64,000 bases of DNA from Sulfuricaulis sp040901545 (GTDB lineage Bacteria; Pseudomonadota; Gammaproteobacteria; Acidiferrobacterales; Sulfurifustaceae). Shown here one piece after another: positions 1 through 8,316 of this stretch. Under the pieces are notes generated by a model. That model searched no databases. It was not told the origin of the DNA and saw nothing but the letters and a program-made list of their open reading frames with translations. The stretch spans positions 1 to 64,000 of the forward strand of contig NZ_JBBDYL010000031.1 of NCBI RefSeq assembly GCF_040901545.1, written 5' to 3'. The translations under genes were made by a program, and so were the position numbers. Every line of letters starts with the position of its first letter. Within the stretch, counting starts at the first letter, position 1.

Positions 1-52
1 TACCGGCCTGTCACGCCGGGGGTCGCGGGTTCGAGTCCCGTCCGCTCCGCCA
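1..52 (+). tRNA. tRNA-Asp (GTC), 3' part only
   Basis: The window opens inside a tRNA gene. The anticodon stem (3-7 paired with 15-19) encloses a seven-base loop with anticodon GTC at 10-12. The T arm with the usual GGTTCGA core and an encoded CCA end at 52 follow. The 5' half lies outside the window. Confidence 0.93.
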
Positions 53-146
53 CACACATGTGCCGGGCGAGGATAAAAATCTCGCCCGTTGCTAATTACA
101 ATACCCGATTCCCGAAATATTTGATGCGCCGCTAAACAGCCACTCG

Positions 147-2033
147 ATGCTAACCGCGATCCGTGAAAAAACCCAGGGCATCATCGCCTCGTTCATCGTG
201 ATATTGATTGTGATCCCGTTCGCGCTGTGGGGGGTCAACTCTTATTTTGACACCGGCGTAACGATTAACGTGGCAAAAGTCGATGGCATCGAGATAAGCC
301 AGACGACCTACCGCCGTGCGCTGGATCGTCTGCGTGATCGCGTGGATCCCAAGACGCTTGACAGCCCGCAATTCAAGCGGCTGATTGTCGACAGCCTGAT
401 TGATCAGGCCTTGCTGGCGAAACAAGCTCAGGATCAGGGATACCGGCTTGGTGACGCGCGACTGGCTGATCTGATTCATACTTTGCCGACTTTCCAGCGT
501 GATGGAAGGTTTGACACGGTGCTGTATGAGGCCACCCTGCGGCGTGAAGGCCTGAACATTCGCGATTTCGAGGCGCGCTTGCGCGACGAAGGACTTGCCG
601 GTCAAATCCAGGCCGGCCTGAGCCAGAGCGCCATCGTTACCGATGCCGATTTGGGGGAGATCGTCCGTCTGCTGATGCAGGAGCGGGAGGTGGCCTATGC
701 CGTGATCAATCCTGATTCACTGATGCCTGCCGCACCGGTCAGTGCGCGGGAGATCGAGCAGTATTATTCCAGTCGTACCGATCTGTTCCAGATTCCCGAA
801 AAGGTCCGCATTGAGTATCTGCTGTTATCGGCAAGCAATCTGAATAAGGAATATCGACCCAGCGATGAAGACATCAAAAGGATTTATACCGAAGAGGCTG
901 CCCGATACGTTACACCTGAAAGGCGTCGTGCCAGCCATATCCTGATTTCTCTGCCTTCCGAGGCGGCGGAAGACATGGCTAGGCAAGCGCTCGCGAAAAT
1001 CGAGGGTATTGCCAGCCAGGCCCGCGCCAAAGATAACTTTGCATCGCTGGCGAAAAAGTATTCTACGGATAGCGCTACGGCCGCGCAGGAAGGCGATCTG
1101 GGCGAAATTCGGCGCGGCGTGCTGCCGAAAGAACTCGAAGACGTTATCTATGCACTAAAACCCGGTGAAATCAGCAAACCCGTGCGCACCTCGTACGGTT
1201 ACCATTTGGTAAAACTTACGTCCCTGACTCCGGAAAAGCGCAAATCTCTCTCCGAGGTTCGCCAGGAGCTGATCGAGTTTGCGCGAAAACGGAAGGGTGA
1301 GGAAAAATTTTTCGAATTTTCGGAGAAATTCCGCAACCTTGTTTACGAACAGCCCGATAGCCTGGCACCGGCCGCCAAGGCGCTGGGACTGGAAATCCAG
1401 AAGAGCGACTGGTTCACGCGATCCGGTGGTCCGGGTATTGCGGCTAATCCCAAAGTGGTGCAGGCCGCCTTCGATCCGGATGTGTTGAGCCAGGTTCGCA
1501 ACAGCGATGCCATTGAAGTCAGCACCGATACGATAGCGGCTGTCCGGGTCCTTGAACGGCAGCCGGCGGGCCGCAAGCCGTTAGCGGATGTACGCGCGCA
1601 AATCGAACGAAACCTGAAGCAAGAACGTGGCCATCAAGCCGCACGCCAACTGGCTGATGAATGGTTGCAGGCATTGCGTGCGAATGGATCGCTTGGGGCG
1701 TTGGCAAAAAAACATGGATTTAAATATCAGGCGCCGAGAATTATCACCCGACAACAAAGCGCCGGCACCGAGACACGTGTTGCGACCGCCGCCTTTCGCG
1801 CACCACGGACTGAAAACGGAAAACCCGTTTACGATTTCGTTGATTTGGGAGACCAAGGCTATGCCGTGATGGCGATCCTGCAAGTGCGCGCACCATCAGG
1901 CAAGCCGCCCAGCGCACTGTACGAGCAGGCAAAATCATTGCTTACTGTGCTTCGTGGCGACGAATATTATTCGAATTATCGTGCCGGGTTAAGGCAAAAA
2001 GCGAAGATAAAGATTTATTCCGATCAGCTCTAG
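147..2033 (+). CDS. ppiD: Periplasmic folding chaperone PpiD (SurA/parvulin family)
   Basis: This is a 628-residue membrane-anchored peptidyl-prolyl isomerase/chaperone that helps newly secreted outer-membrane and periplasmic proteins to fold at the SecYEG exit. A short cytoplasmic N-terminus and one transmembrane segment (about residues 11-31) precede a SurA-like N-terminal chaperone domain. A parvulin (rotamase) domain lies at about 260-360, containing the RRASHIL start and the GYHLVKL end typical of the fold. A second, non-catalytic parvulin-like region forms the C-terminal part. Length and layout match PpiD (about 620 residues). It follows tRNA-Asp and is convergent with fabI, the two stops being only 8 bp apart. 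Confidence 0.93.
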   Translation: MLTAIREKTQGIIASFIVILIVIPFALWGVNSYFDTGVTINVAKVDGIEISQTTYRRALDRLRDRVDPKTLDSPQFKRLIVDSLIDQALLAKQAQDQGYRLGDARLADLIHTLPTFQRDGRFDTVLYEATLRREGLNIRDFEARLRDEGLAGQIQAGLSQSAIVTDADLGEIVRLLMQEREVAYAVINPDSLMPAAPVSAREIEQYYSSRTDLFQIPEKVRIEYLLLSASNLNKEYRPSDEDIKRIYTEEAARYVTPERRRASHILISLPSEAAEDMARQALAKIEGIASQARAKDNFASLAKKYSTDSATAAQEGDLGEIRRGVLPKELEDVIYALKPGEISKPVRTSYGYHLVKLTSLTPEKRKSLSEVRQELIEFARKRKGEEKFFEFSEKFRNLVYEQPDSLAPAAKALGLEIQKSDWFTRSGGPGIAANPKVVQAAFDPDVLSQVRNSDAIEVSTDTIAAVRVLERQPAGRKPLADVRAQIERNLKQERGHQAARQLADEWLQALRANGSLGALAKKHGFKYQAPRIITRQQSAGTETRVATAAFRAPRTENGKPVYDFVDLGDQGYAVMAILQVRAPSGKPPSALYEQAKSLLTVLRGDEYYSNYRAGLRQKAKIKIYSDQL

Positions 2034-2041
2034 AAGATGAA

Positions 2042-2842
2042 TTATTCGAGGAGCTTGCCGTAATTGAGTCCGATTGCAACGGTATTGAAACCGGCGTCGA
2101 CATAGGTAATCTCTCCGGTGACGCCGGAAGCCAGGTCGGAACACAAAAACGCCGCAACATTTCCCACCTCGTCAATGGTCACGCCGCGTCCCAGCGGCGC
2201 CATCTTGTCGTTGTAGTCGAGAAGTTTTCTGAAATCAGAAATACCGGCGGCGGCCAGCGTTCGGATGGGGCCGGCGGAAATGGCGTTGATGCGAATTCCT
2301 TCAAGACCGAGAGCCTGGGCGAGATAACGCACATTCGCTTCCAGGCTTGCCTTGGCGAGCCCCATGATGTTGTAGTTTGGCACTGAACGCAGCGCGCCGA
2401 TATACGACAGCGTCAACAAAGCCCCCTGTCGTCCCTGCATCATGGCGCGGCCGGCCTTGGCGAGCGCCGTCAGGCTGTACGAACTGATCTCATGCGCGAT
2501 GCGGAATCCATCGCGCGTGGTGACATCCACGAAATTCCCGGTGAGTTGTTCGCGCTGCGCAAATGCGACCGAATGAACGATGATATCGAGACCGTCCCAA
2601 TAATCATCAAGGTGTGAAAACACCGCTTCGATCTGCTCATCGCTTGATACATCGCAGGGTATCAAGATATCGGAATTGGTCTGTGTCGCCAGCTTGGCGA
2701 CACGTTCCCTTAATTTGTCATTTTGGTAGGTATACGCGATCTCGGCGCCTTCACGATGCATGGCCTTGGCGATGCCCCAGGCGATGGACCTGTCTCCGGC
2801 GACGCCCACGATCAATGCCCGCTTGCCTGCGAGAAATCCCAT
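2042..2842 (-). CDS. fabI: Enoyl-[acyl-carrier-protein] reductase (NADH), FabI type
   Basis: FabI carries out the last reduction of each fatty-acid elongation cycle in the cytoplasm. The protein begins MGFLAGKRALIVGVAGDRSI, the modified Rossmann fingerprint of FabI. It contains the paired tyrosines and lysine of the active site in the PNYNIMGLAKA region, and the RTLAAAGI substrate loop. The reading frame is open further upstream to 2992, but the start at 2842 is preceded by a good Shine-Dalgarno (GGTGGAG, 8 bases away) and gives 266 residues, the normal length. The extra 50 upstream residues have no FabI character. Confidence 0.95.
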   Translation of the reverse strand: MGFLAGKRALIVGVAGDRSIAWGIAKAMHREGAEIAYTYQNDKLRERVAKLATQTNSDILIPCDVSSDEQIEAVFSHLDDYWDGLDIIVHSVAFAQREQLTGNFVDVTTRDGFRIAHEISSYSLTALAKAGRAMMQGRQGALLTLSYIGALRSVPNYNIMGLAKASLEANVRYLAQALGLEGIRINAISAGPIRTLAAAGISDFRKLLDYNDKMAPLGRGVTIDEVGNVAAFLCSDLASGVTGEITYVDAGFNTVAIGLNYGKLLE

Positions 2843-3019
2843 ATGATGTTCTCCACCCTTATTGTCAAAAGCCTGGAACTGGAGAAACCTGTTATAACGC
2901 AGGCATCCAGCGTAATCAGCCGTTACAGTAGCGAAAATTCGTGTTCGCGGGAAGAGGGGTGAGCGCAAAGAATTTGATATATTGACGACCACACCGGTAT
3001 CTTCACCGGCGCGAGGACA

Positions 3020-5221
3020 GTGAGGAGCTTGGATAGAAATTATATGAAACGGCCCGGCGCTTTGCGACAGGTCTTGATAACGGTGTTGATCCTTTTCTCC
3101 ACTACGGCGATTGCTTCTTGGAACAACCCGTATCCGGAGGAAGATGAAAGGAAGAACATTCTTTACTCCGCTTTCCGAGAACGGCCGAAAACATTCGATC
3201 CTGCGCGTGCCTACAGCTCAAACGAGTATCTTTTTATCGCGCAAATCTACGAACCGCCGTTTCAATATCACTATCTCAAACGTCCCTATACGCTCGTTCC
3301 ACTCACAGCGACCTCCGTTCCCACTCCGGTTTATCTCGATAAAAAGGGGCGGCAACTCCCCCGCAACGCCCCGGTCGCAAAGATTGCCTACAGTGTTTAT
3401 GAAATCCGGATTCGCCCCGGCATTCTCTATCAACCGCATCCGGCATTCGCGCATGATGCCGACGGCCGGTATCTTTACCATGAACTCAACCCGCAAGATT
3501 TTGATCAAACGCGCGCGATAGGCGATTTCCCCCAGACCGGAACGCGCGAGCTGGTCGCCGCCGACTACGTGTACCAGATCAAGCGCCTCGCACATCCCAA
3601 GCTGCATTCCCCAATCCTGAGCGTCATGAATGATTACATCGTGGGAATGAAAGATTACGCCGTGACCCTGAAGCAGGCTTACGACAAAATCGCCGCCGGG
3701 CGCGATTCAGGCATTTATCTCGATCTTGGAAAATACCCGCTGACCGGCGCGGAAGTCGTAGACCGCTATACTTATCGCGTAAAAATACATGGCAAGTATC
3801 CGCAACTGCTGTACTGGATGGCAATGCCGTTTTTCGCCCCGATGGCGCCGGAAGTGGACCGGTTTTTCTCGCAGCCAGGCATGGCGGAGAAGAATCTCAC
3901 GCTCGACTGGTACCCGGTCGGCAGCGGCGCCTACATGCTCACTGTCAATAATCCCAACCGCCAGATGGTGATGGAGCGCAATCCGAATTACCACGAGGAA
4001 CCTTATCCAACCGAAGGCGAGCCGGGGGACGGACCGGCCGGTTTGTTGCGGGATGCCGGCCGGCGTTTGCCCTTCATCGACAAGATCGTGTTCAGTCTCG
4101 ACAAGGAAAGCATTCCGCGCTGGAACAAATTCCTGCAGGGATATTACGACCGGTCCGGCGTTCAACCGGAAGGCTTCGACCAGGCCATCCGATTCACCGG
4201 CGAGGGTGACGCCGAGATAAGCGACGCGATGAAGCAAAAGGGTATTCGGCTTCTGACCAGTGTCGCCGCCTCGACCTATTACCTCGGCTTCAACATACTC
4301 GACCCGGTTGTCGGCGGCTATACCGAGCGTGCGCGCAAGCTGCGTCGGGCCATTACGATCGCGGTCGATTTCGAGGAACAGATTTCCATCTTCGAAAACG
4401 GTCGCGGCATTGCCGCCCAGGGGCCGCTGGCGCCGGGCATTTTCGGTTATCGTGAAGGCCGCGCTGGCATTAATCCTTACGTCTACGACTGGGTGGACGA
4501 CAAACCGCGGCGCAAGCCGATCGAATTCGCACGTACGCTGCTTGCCGAAGCGGGATATCCGAACGGCGTGGACACCGCGACCGGCAAACCGCTCTCGATC
4601 AATTACGAAACACCCGCCACGGGCCCGGAACGCAAGGCTCAGCTCGACTGGATGCTCAAACAATTCAAGAAACTGGGCATTCAGCTGGTGGTGCGCGCCA
4701 CGGATTACAACCGTTTCCAGGAAAAGATGCGCAAAGGCGATGCGCAAATATTCGACTGGGGCTGGAACGCGGACTATCCGGACCCGGAGAATTTCTTGTT
4801 CCTGCTCTATGGGCCGAATAAGAAGGTCGGGAACGGCGGCGAGAACGCCGCGAACTACGACAACTCGGAATTCAACCGTTTGTTCGAGCGGATGAAGAAT
4901 ATGGAGAACTCGCCCGAGCGGCAGGCGATCATCGATCAGATGATTGACATCGCGCGTCGCGATGCACCGTGGATGTGGGGCATGCACCCCAAGCAGTTTT
5001 TGCTCGAGCATGCCTGGATGTCCAACGCCAAGCCCCACAACATGGCGAATAATACGCTGAAATACAGCCGTCTCGATCCGGACAAGCGAGCCGAACTGCG
5101 CGCGGCCTGGAACCGCCCGGTGATCTGGCCCATGGCCCTGGTGCTGGGGGTGCTGGTGGCAGGTGCCGTGCCGGCGGTGCTCACTTACCGCCGGCGCGAG
5201 CGCCAAGCGCAAGGCCGATGA
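3020..5221 (+). CDS. Peptide ABC transporter, substrate-binding protein (SBP family 5)
   Basis: This is the periplasmic binding protein of an oligopeptide/dipeptide-type importer. An N-terminal signal segment (LITVLILFSTTAIA) is followed by a family-5 domain of about 650 residues with the usual RPKTFDPARAYSSNEY entry. A C-terminal hydrophobic segment (about residues 702-722) followed by RRRER suggests the protein is tethered to the inner membrane, which is unusual for this family. The start may be GTG 3020 (AGGA 5 bases upstream) or ATG 3044, which gives a more conventional signal peptide. The stop overlaps the next gene's start. It heads an operon with two permeases and a fused ATPase. Confidence 0.9.
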   Translation: MRSLDRNYMKRPGALRQVLITVLILFSTTAIASWNNPYPEEDERKNILYSAFRERPKTFDPARAYSSNEYLFIAQIYEPPFQYHYLKRPYTLVPLTATSVPTPVYLDKKGRQLPRNAPVAKIAYSVYEIRIRPGILYQPHPAFAHDADGRYLYHELNPQDFDQTRAIGDFPQTGTRELVAADYVYQIKRLAHPKLHSPILSVMNDYIVGMKDYAVTLKQAYDKIAAGRDSGIYLDLGKYPLTGAEVVDRYTYRVKIHGKYPQLLYWMAMPFFAPMAPEVDRFFSQPGMAEKNLTLDWYPVGSGAYMLTVNNPNRQMVMERNPNYHEEPYPTEGEPGDGPAGLLRDAGRRLPFIDKIVFSLDKESIPRWNKFLQGYYDRSGVQPEGFDQAIRFTGEGDAEISDAMKQKGIRLLTSVAASTYYLGFNILDPVVGGYTERARKLRRAITIAVDFEEQISIFENGRGIAAQGPLAPGIFGYREGRAGINPYVYDWVDDKPRRKPIEFARTLLAEAGYPNGVDTATGKPLSINYETPATGPERKAQLDWMLKQFKKLGIQLVVRATDYNRFQEKMRKGDAQIFDWGWNADYPDPENFLFLLYGPNKKVGNGGENAANYDNSEFNRLFERMKNMENSPERQAIIDQMIDIARRDAPWMWGMHPKQFLLEHAWMSNAKPHNMANNTLKYSRLDPDKRAELRAAWNRPVIWPMALVLGVLVAGAVPAVLTYRRRERQAQGR

Positions 5222-6195
5222 TCGCCTATATCATCCGCCGTCTGTTCTATGCCATCCCGATCCTGATCGGGGTGAACCTGCTCACTTTTGCGCTGTTCTT
5301 CTTCGTCAACAGTCCGGATGACATGGCGCTTCTGCATTTGGGCGTTAAGCGTGTGACTCCCGAGGCCATCGTCAAATGGAAAGAGGATCACGGCTACGAC
5401 AAGCCGCGATTCTATAACGCCGGCGCCGCCGGCGCGGAGAAATTCACTGACACGATATTTTTCCAGCACTCGCTGAAATTATTCGTGTTTGATTTCGGCC
5501 GCTCCGACCAGGGCCGGGATATCGGTTACGACATCTACCAGCGCATGTGGCCGAGCCTGGCTATCGCCTTGCCGATTTTCCTCGTCGGTATCCTGGTACA
5601 CGTCACCTTTGCCATGTTGCTGGCATTTTTCCGCGGCACCTATCTCGACACGAGCGGTGTGGTCTTGTGCGTGGTCATGATGTCCATTTCGTCACTTTTC
5701 TACGTCATCGGCGGACAGTTTCTCATCAGCATGTTGCTGCAGCTGGTACCCATATCGGGATATGACGTGGGGCTCGAGGCCGTCAAATTTCTGATTCTTC
5801 CGGTTATTGTCGGCGTGGTGGGCGGTATCGGCGCCAGCACGCGGCTGTACCGCACGTTTTTTCTTGAGGAAATCAACAAGGATTATGTTCGCACCGCGCG
5901 TGCCAAGGGCCTGTCGGAACTGCGCGTGCTGTTCCGCCATGTGCTCAAGAACGCGATGATCCCGATTCTCACCGGCGTGGTCGTGGTCATCCCGCTGCTG
6001 TTCACCGGCAGCCTGATTCTCGAATCCTTCTTCGCCATACCCGGCTTGGGCAGTTACACCATCGACGCCATCAATTCACAGGACTTCGCCATCGTGCGTG
6101 CCATGGTGTTTCTCGGGTCGGTGCTGTACATCGCGGGCCTGATTCTGACCGACATCACCTACACGCTGGTAGACCCGCGCGTGCGACTGGAATAA
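5218..6195 (+). CDS. Peptide ABC transporter permease (OppB/YejB-like)
   Basis: This inner-membrane permease of 325 residues belongs to the binding-protein-dependent DppB/OppB family. It starts with MIAYIIRRLFYAIPILIGVN, the characteristic first membrane helix. About six transmembrane helices follow, with the EAA coupling loop in the second half (DYVRTARAKGLSELRVLFRH), which docks on the ATPase. The start overlaps the stop of the binding-protein gene by four bases (ATGA), indicating translational coupling. The insert between the first two helices resembles YejB of the microcin C/peptide importer YejABEF. Confidence 0.92.
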   Translation: MIAYIIRRLFYAIPILIGVNLLTFALFFFVNSPDDMALLHLGVKRVTPEAIVKWKEDHGYDKPRFYNAGAAGAEKFTDTIFFQHSLKLFVFDFGRSDQGRDIGYDIYQRMWPSLAIALPIFLVGILVHVTFAMLLAFFRGTYLDTSGVVLCVVMMSISSLFYVIGGQFLISMLLQLVPISGYDVGLEAVKFLILPVIVGVVGGIGASTRLYRTFFLEEINKDYVRTARAKGLSELRVLFRHVLKNAMIPILTGVVVVIPLLFTGSLILESFFAIPGLGSYTIDAINSQDFAIVRAMVFLGSVLYIAGLILTDITYTLVDPRVRLE

Positions 6196-6200
6196 CGTTT

Positions 6201-7601
6201 ATGCCATTTCAGCCCGAAATTCTGTGGACCGATTTACTGATATTTGTATTGATCGGAACCATCCTGGCGTTCATTGTTTTTACTTTGCGGCATGAGCACC
6301 TGCGCGTGCCCTGGCGGCAGGTGGGGCGCCGCCCCATGGCCATGGCGTCGCTGGTCATCCTGATGGCATATGTGGTCATCGGTCTGATGGATTCCATCCA
6401 TTTCCGGCCATTGCTGGACAGGCAGAATTCGGGTGAAGCGATATTTTCCAATGAGGTGCTGAGCCTGCTGGACAAAGTTGCAATGCCATTGCGGGCACGC
6501 ACGGAAAAAACTTATTCCGCGCCGTTTGCGATCCAGGCCTACTCCAAGGAAACAGTAGAGTATCCTGACGGACGGCATGCCCGGGAATACCCGCGCTTGC
6601 TTCATGGCGGCGCGCATCTGGAGGGGCCCCGCGAGCGCACCGTAGATATCACCCGGCGTGCCGCGACGGCGACACTGGTGGCGGTGGGAGCGTGGCTGCT
6701 GCTGGTGACGTGCTTCATGTTCTTTTGGCGTAAACCGCGAGAGCCGTTAACGCAGATTGCACGAAGATTGGTGCACGGTGATGGTTATTTCCCGTGGCGG
6801 ACCGTACTTGTCACCCTGGGTGTTTTGATTGTCCTGGCGGGGAATGCCGGTTATTTGTCGCTTTACTATCATATTTTCGGTACGGATCAGGTTGGGCAAG
6901 ATGTGTTTTACAAATCCCTGAAAAGCATCCGCACCGGCCTGGTAATCGGCACGCTCACCACGCTCGTCATGCTCCCGTTTGCCGCGGTGTTCGGCATCAT
7001 GGCCGGTTATTTCCGCGGCTGGGTGGATGATGTCATCCAATACGTTTACACCACGTTGAGTTCGATTCCCGGCGTGCTCCTGATCGCCGCTGCCATTCTG
7101 AGTTTGCAGCTGTATATCGAAACCCATCCCGATTCGTTCACCAGCACCACCGAGCGCGCGGACATCCGATTGCTGTTTCTGTGCCTGATACTCGGTGTCA
7201 CCAGCTGGACCAGCCTGTGCCGCCTGTTGCGCGGCGAGACGCTCAAGCTGCGTGAAGTGGATTACATTCAGGCCGCTCTGGCACTGGGCTCTAGCCATAT
7301 TTCCGTCATGGCGCGACATGTGCTGCCCAACGTCATGCACATCATTCTCATTACCGTGGTTCTGGATTTCAGTGGACTGGTGCTGGCCGAAGCAGTGTTG
7401 TCGTACGTTGGTGTCGGTGTGGACCCGACCATGAACAGCTGGGGCAACATGATTGTCAGCGCGCGGCTCGAAATGGCGCGCGACCCGCTGGTATGGTGGA
7501 GCCTGGTTTCGGCGTTCGTGTTCATGTTCGGGTTGGTACTGTCGGCGAACCTGTTCTCCGATGCGGTGCGCGATGCCTTTGACCCTAGGTTACGGAAGTG
7601 A
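6201..7601 (+). CDS. Peptide ABC transporter permease (OppC/YejE-like)
   Basis: This is the second permease of the importer, 466 residues and thus longer than classical OppC (about 300). The extra length is an N-terminal region with two additional hydrophobic stretches (about 10-30 and 48-66) and a periplasmic stretch, plus another helix near 155-178. The conserved DppC-type core occupies about 220-460. Its EAA loop reads DYIQAALALGSSHISVMARH, followed by the LPNVMHIILI helix. It sits 5 bp after the OppB-like gene. The ATPase gene that completes the operon starts 715 bp downstream, beyond a non-coding repeat element. Confidence 0.9.
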   Translation: MPFQPEILWTDLLIFVLIGTILAFIVFTLRHEHLRVPWRQVGRRPMAMASLVILMAYVVIGLMDSIHFRPLLDRQNSGEAIFSNEVLSLLDKVAMPLRARTEKTYSAPFAIQAYSKETVEYPDGRHAREYPRLLHGGAHLEGPRERTVDITRRAATATLVAVGAWLLLVTCFMFFWRKPREPLTQIARRLVHGDGYFPWRTVLVTLGVLIVLAGNAGYLSLYYHIFGTDQVGQDVFYKSLKSIRTGLVIGTLTTLVMLPFAAVFGIMAGYFRGWVDDVIQYVYTTLSSIPGVLLIAAAILSLQLYIETHPDSFTSTTERADIRLLFLCLILGVTSWTSLCRLLRGETLKLREVDYIQAALALGSSHISVMARHVLPNVMHIILITVVLDFSGLVLAEAVLSYVGVGVDPTMNSWGNMIVSARLEMARDPLVWWSLVSAFVFMFGLVLSANLFSDAVRDAFDPRLRK

Positions 7602-7623
7602 GGTGTTTTATTGATATTTTTGG

Positions 7624-7670
7624 GTCGAGCGGCCTGCGGCCGCATATTACTTGTGGGTGGCTGACCCACG
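7624..7670 (+). repeat. Left terminal inverted repeat of the hairpin element
   Basis: These 47 bp match the reverse complement of 8248-8293 with few differences. Two internal hairpins are visible: gcggcc-tgc-ggccgc (7629-7643) and gtgggt-ggctg-acccac (7653-7669). Confidence 0.8.
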
Positions 7671-7688
7671 GCAGGTTACTTTGGACTC

Positions 7689-7813
7689 GGACCATCCCTG
7701 GTCCTCGCCCTTCGGGCAGGCTTCGCCTGTCCAAATTCGATCCTGTCGAATTTGTCTTTGCTTGTGCAAAGACAATTTTGCCGGGAGCAAAATTGGGCGC
7801 GCACAGCGCGCCC
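7689..7813. repeat. Array of seven consecutive hairpins
   Basis: Seven perfect short stems follow one another. They are 7689-7704 (ggacca/tggtcc), 7707-7717 (gccc/gggc), 7717-7729 (caggc/gcctg), 7733-7753 (aaattcga/tcgaattt), 7754-7773 (gtctttgc/gcaaagac), 7774-7794 (aattttgc/gcaaaatt) and 7795-7813 (gggcgcgc/gcgcgccc). Loops are 3-5 bases. The last four are directly abutting with no spacer. Every unit has a different sequence, so the regularity is in structure rather than in primary repeat. Confidence 0.85.
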
Positions 7814-8143
7814 GCAGGGCCCCCGCCAGGGAACGCGCCGGCCAAAAGTAACCAAAAGAAACACACCCCGGAGCGCGCGACATCCTCCTCCGTTCCTCGC
7901 CCCACCGGGCGCTCGACCAACTCGCCGGGCGCTAGGAAACGCGCCTCGGGCTCGAACACGGTCTCGCTTAACTGCTCCCGCTGGGGCTGCGGTACTTGGC
8001 GCGCGCTACGGGGAGGGGAGTCACCCACCTCAATCCTTGGCATGGGTGTTTTTTCCACCCCGTATGGCGCGCCCGAGCCTCGCGCCGGGACCGGCGAGAA
8101 GCGCAGGGAAGGTGTCGCGCCATTCGTGGGACGTGTTTTCTTT

Positions 8144-8177
8144 GGTGACTTTCTTTGCACGAGCAAAGAAAGTCACC
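8144..8177. repeat. 15-bp perfect stem, 4-base loop
   Basis: The stem ggtgactttctttgc and its complement flank the loop acga. This is the longest hairpin in the right half of the element and overlaps the inner inverted repeat. There is no T-run after it, so it is not an obvious intrinsic terminator. Confidence 0.85.
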
Positions 8178-8247
8178 CAGGGTGCAGGGGCGGAGCCACC
8201 CGCAATTACGCTTTTGAATCGTGCGCGGAGCGCACACATAAGATTTC

Positions 8248-8293
8248 CGTGGGTCAACCACCCACAAGTATGCGCGGGCGAAGCCCGCTCGAC
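8248..8293 (-). repeat. Right terminal inverted repeat of the hairpin element
   Basis: This is the reverse-complement partner of 7624-7670. It contains the hairpin gcgggc-gaa-gcccgc (8274-8288). It ends 23 bp before the ATG of the ATPase gene, so that gene's ribosome-binding site lies just outside the element. Confidence 0.8.
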
Positions 8294-8316
8294 CTGCGAA
8301 GGCTTGAGGTGACACC

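Larger units (their letters stand above)
7624..8293. mobile_element. Non-coding inverted-repeat element built from serial hairpins
   Basis: A 670-bp block without a credible gene separates the permease and ATPase genes. Its two ends form an imperfect terminal inverted repeat (7624-7670 against 8248-8293) sharing gtcgagcgg, then a variable small hairpin, then acttgtgggtgg and gacccacg. A second inner inverted repeat pairs 7841-7868 with 8128-8158 (aaaagtaaccaaaagaaaca type). Between these lie many short hairpins. This resembles a MITE-like or intergenic palindromic element. Reading frames spanning it (for example 7598-8320) consist of repeat-derived sequence open on both strands. Transposition is not shown by this sequence. 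Confidence 0.75.

Noticed and set aside
3707..5212. 501-codon minus-strand open frame
   Set aside because: Mirror frame of the peptide-binding protein gene without any recognisable motif.
7689..7813. CRISPR array
   Set aside because: Units are hairpins of different sequence without constant repeats or regular spacers; no cas genes nearby.
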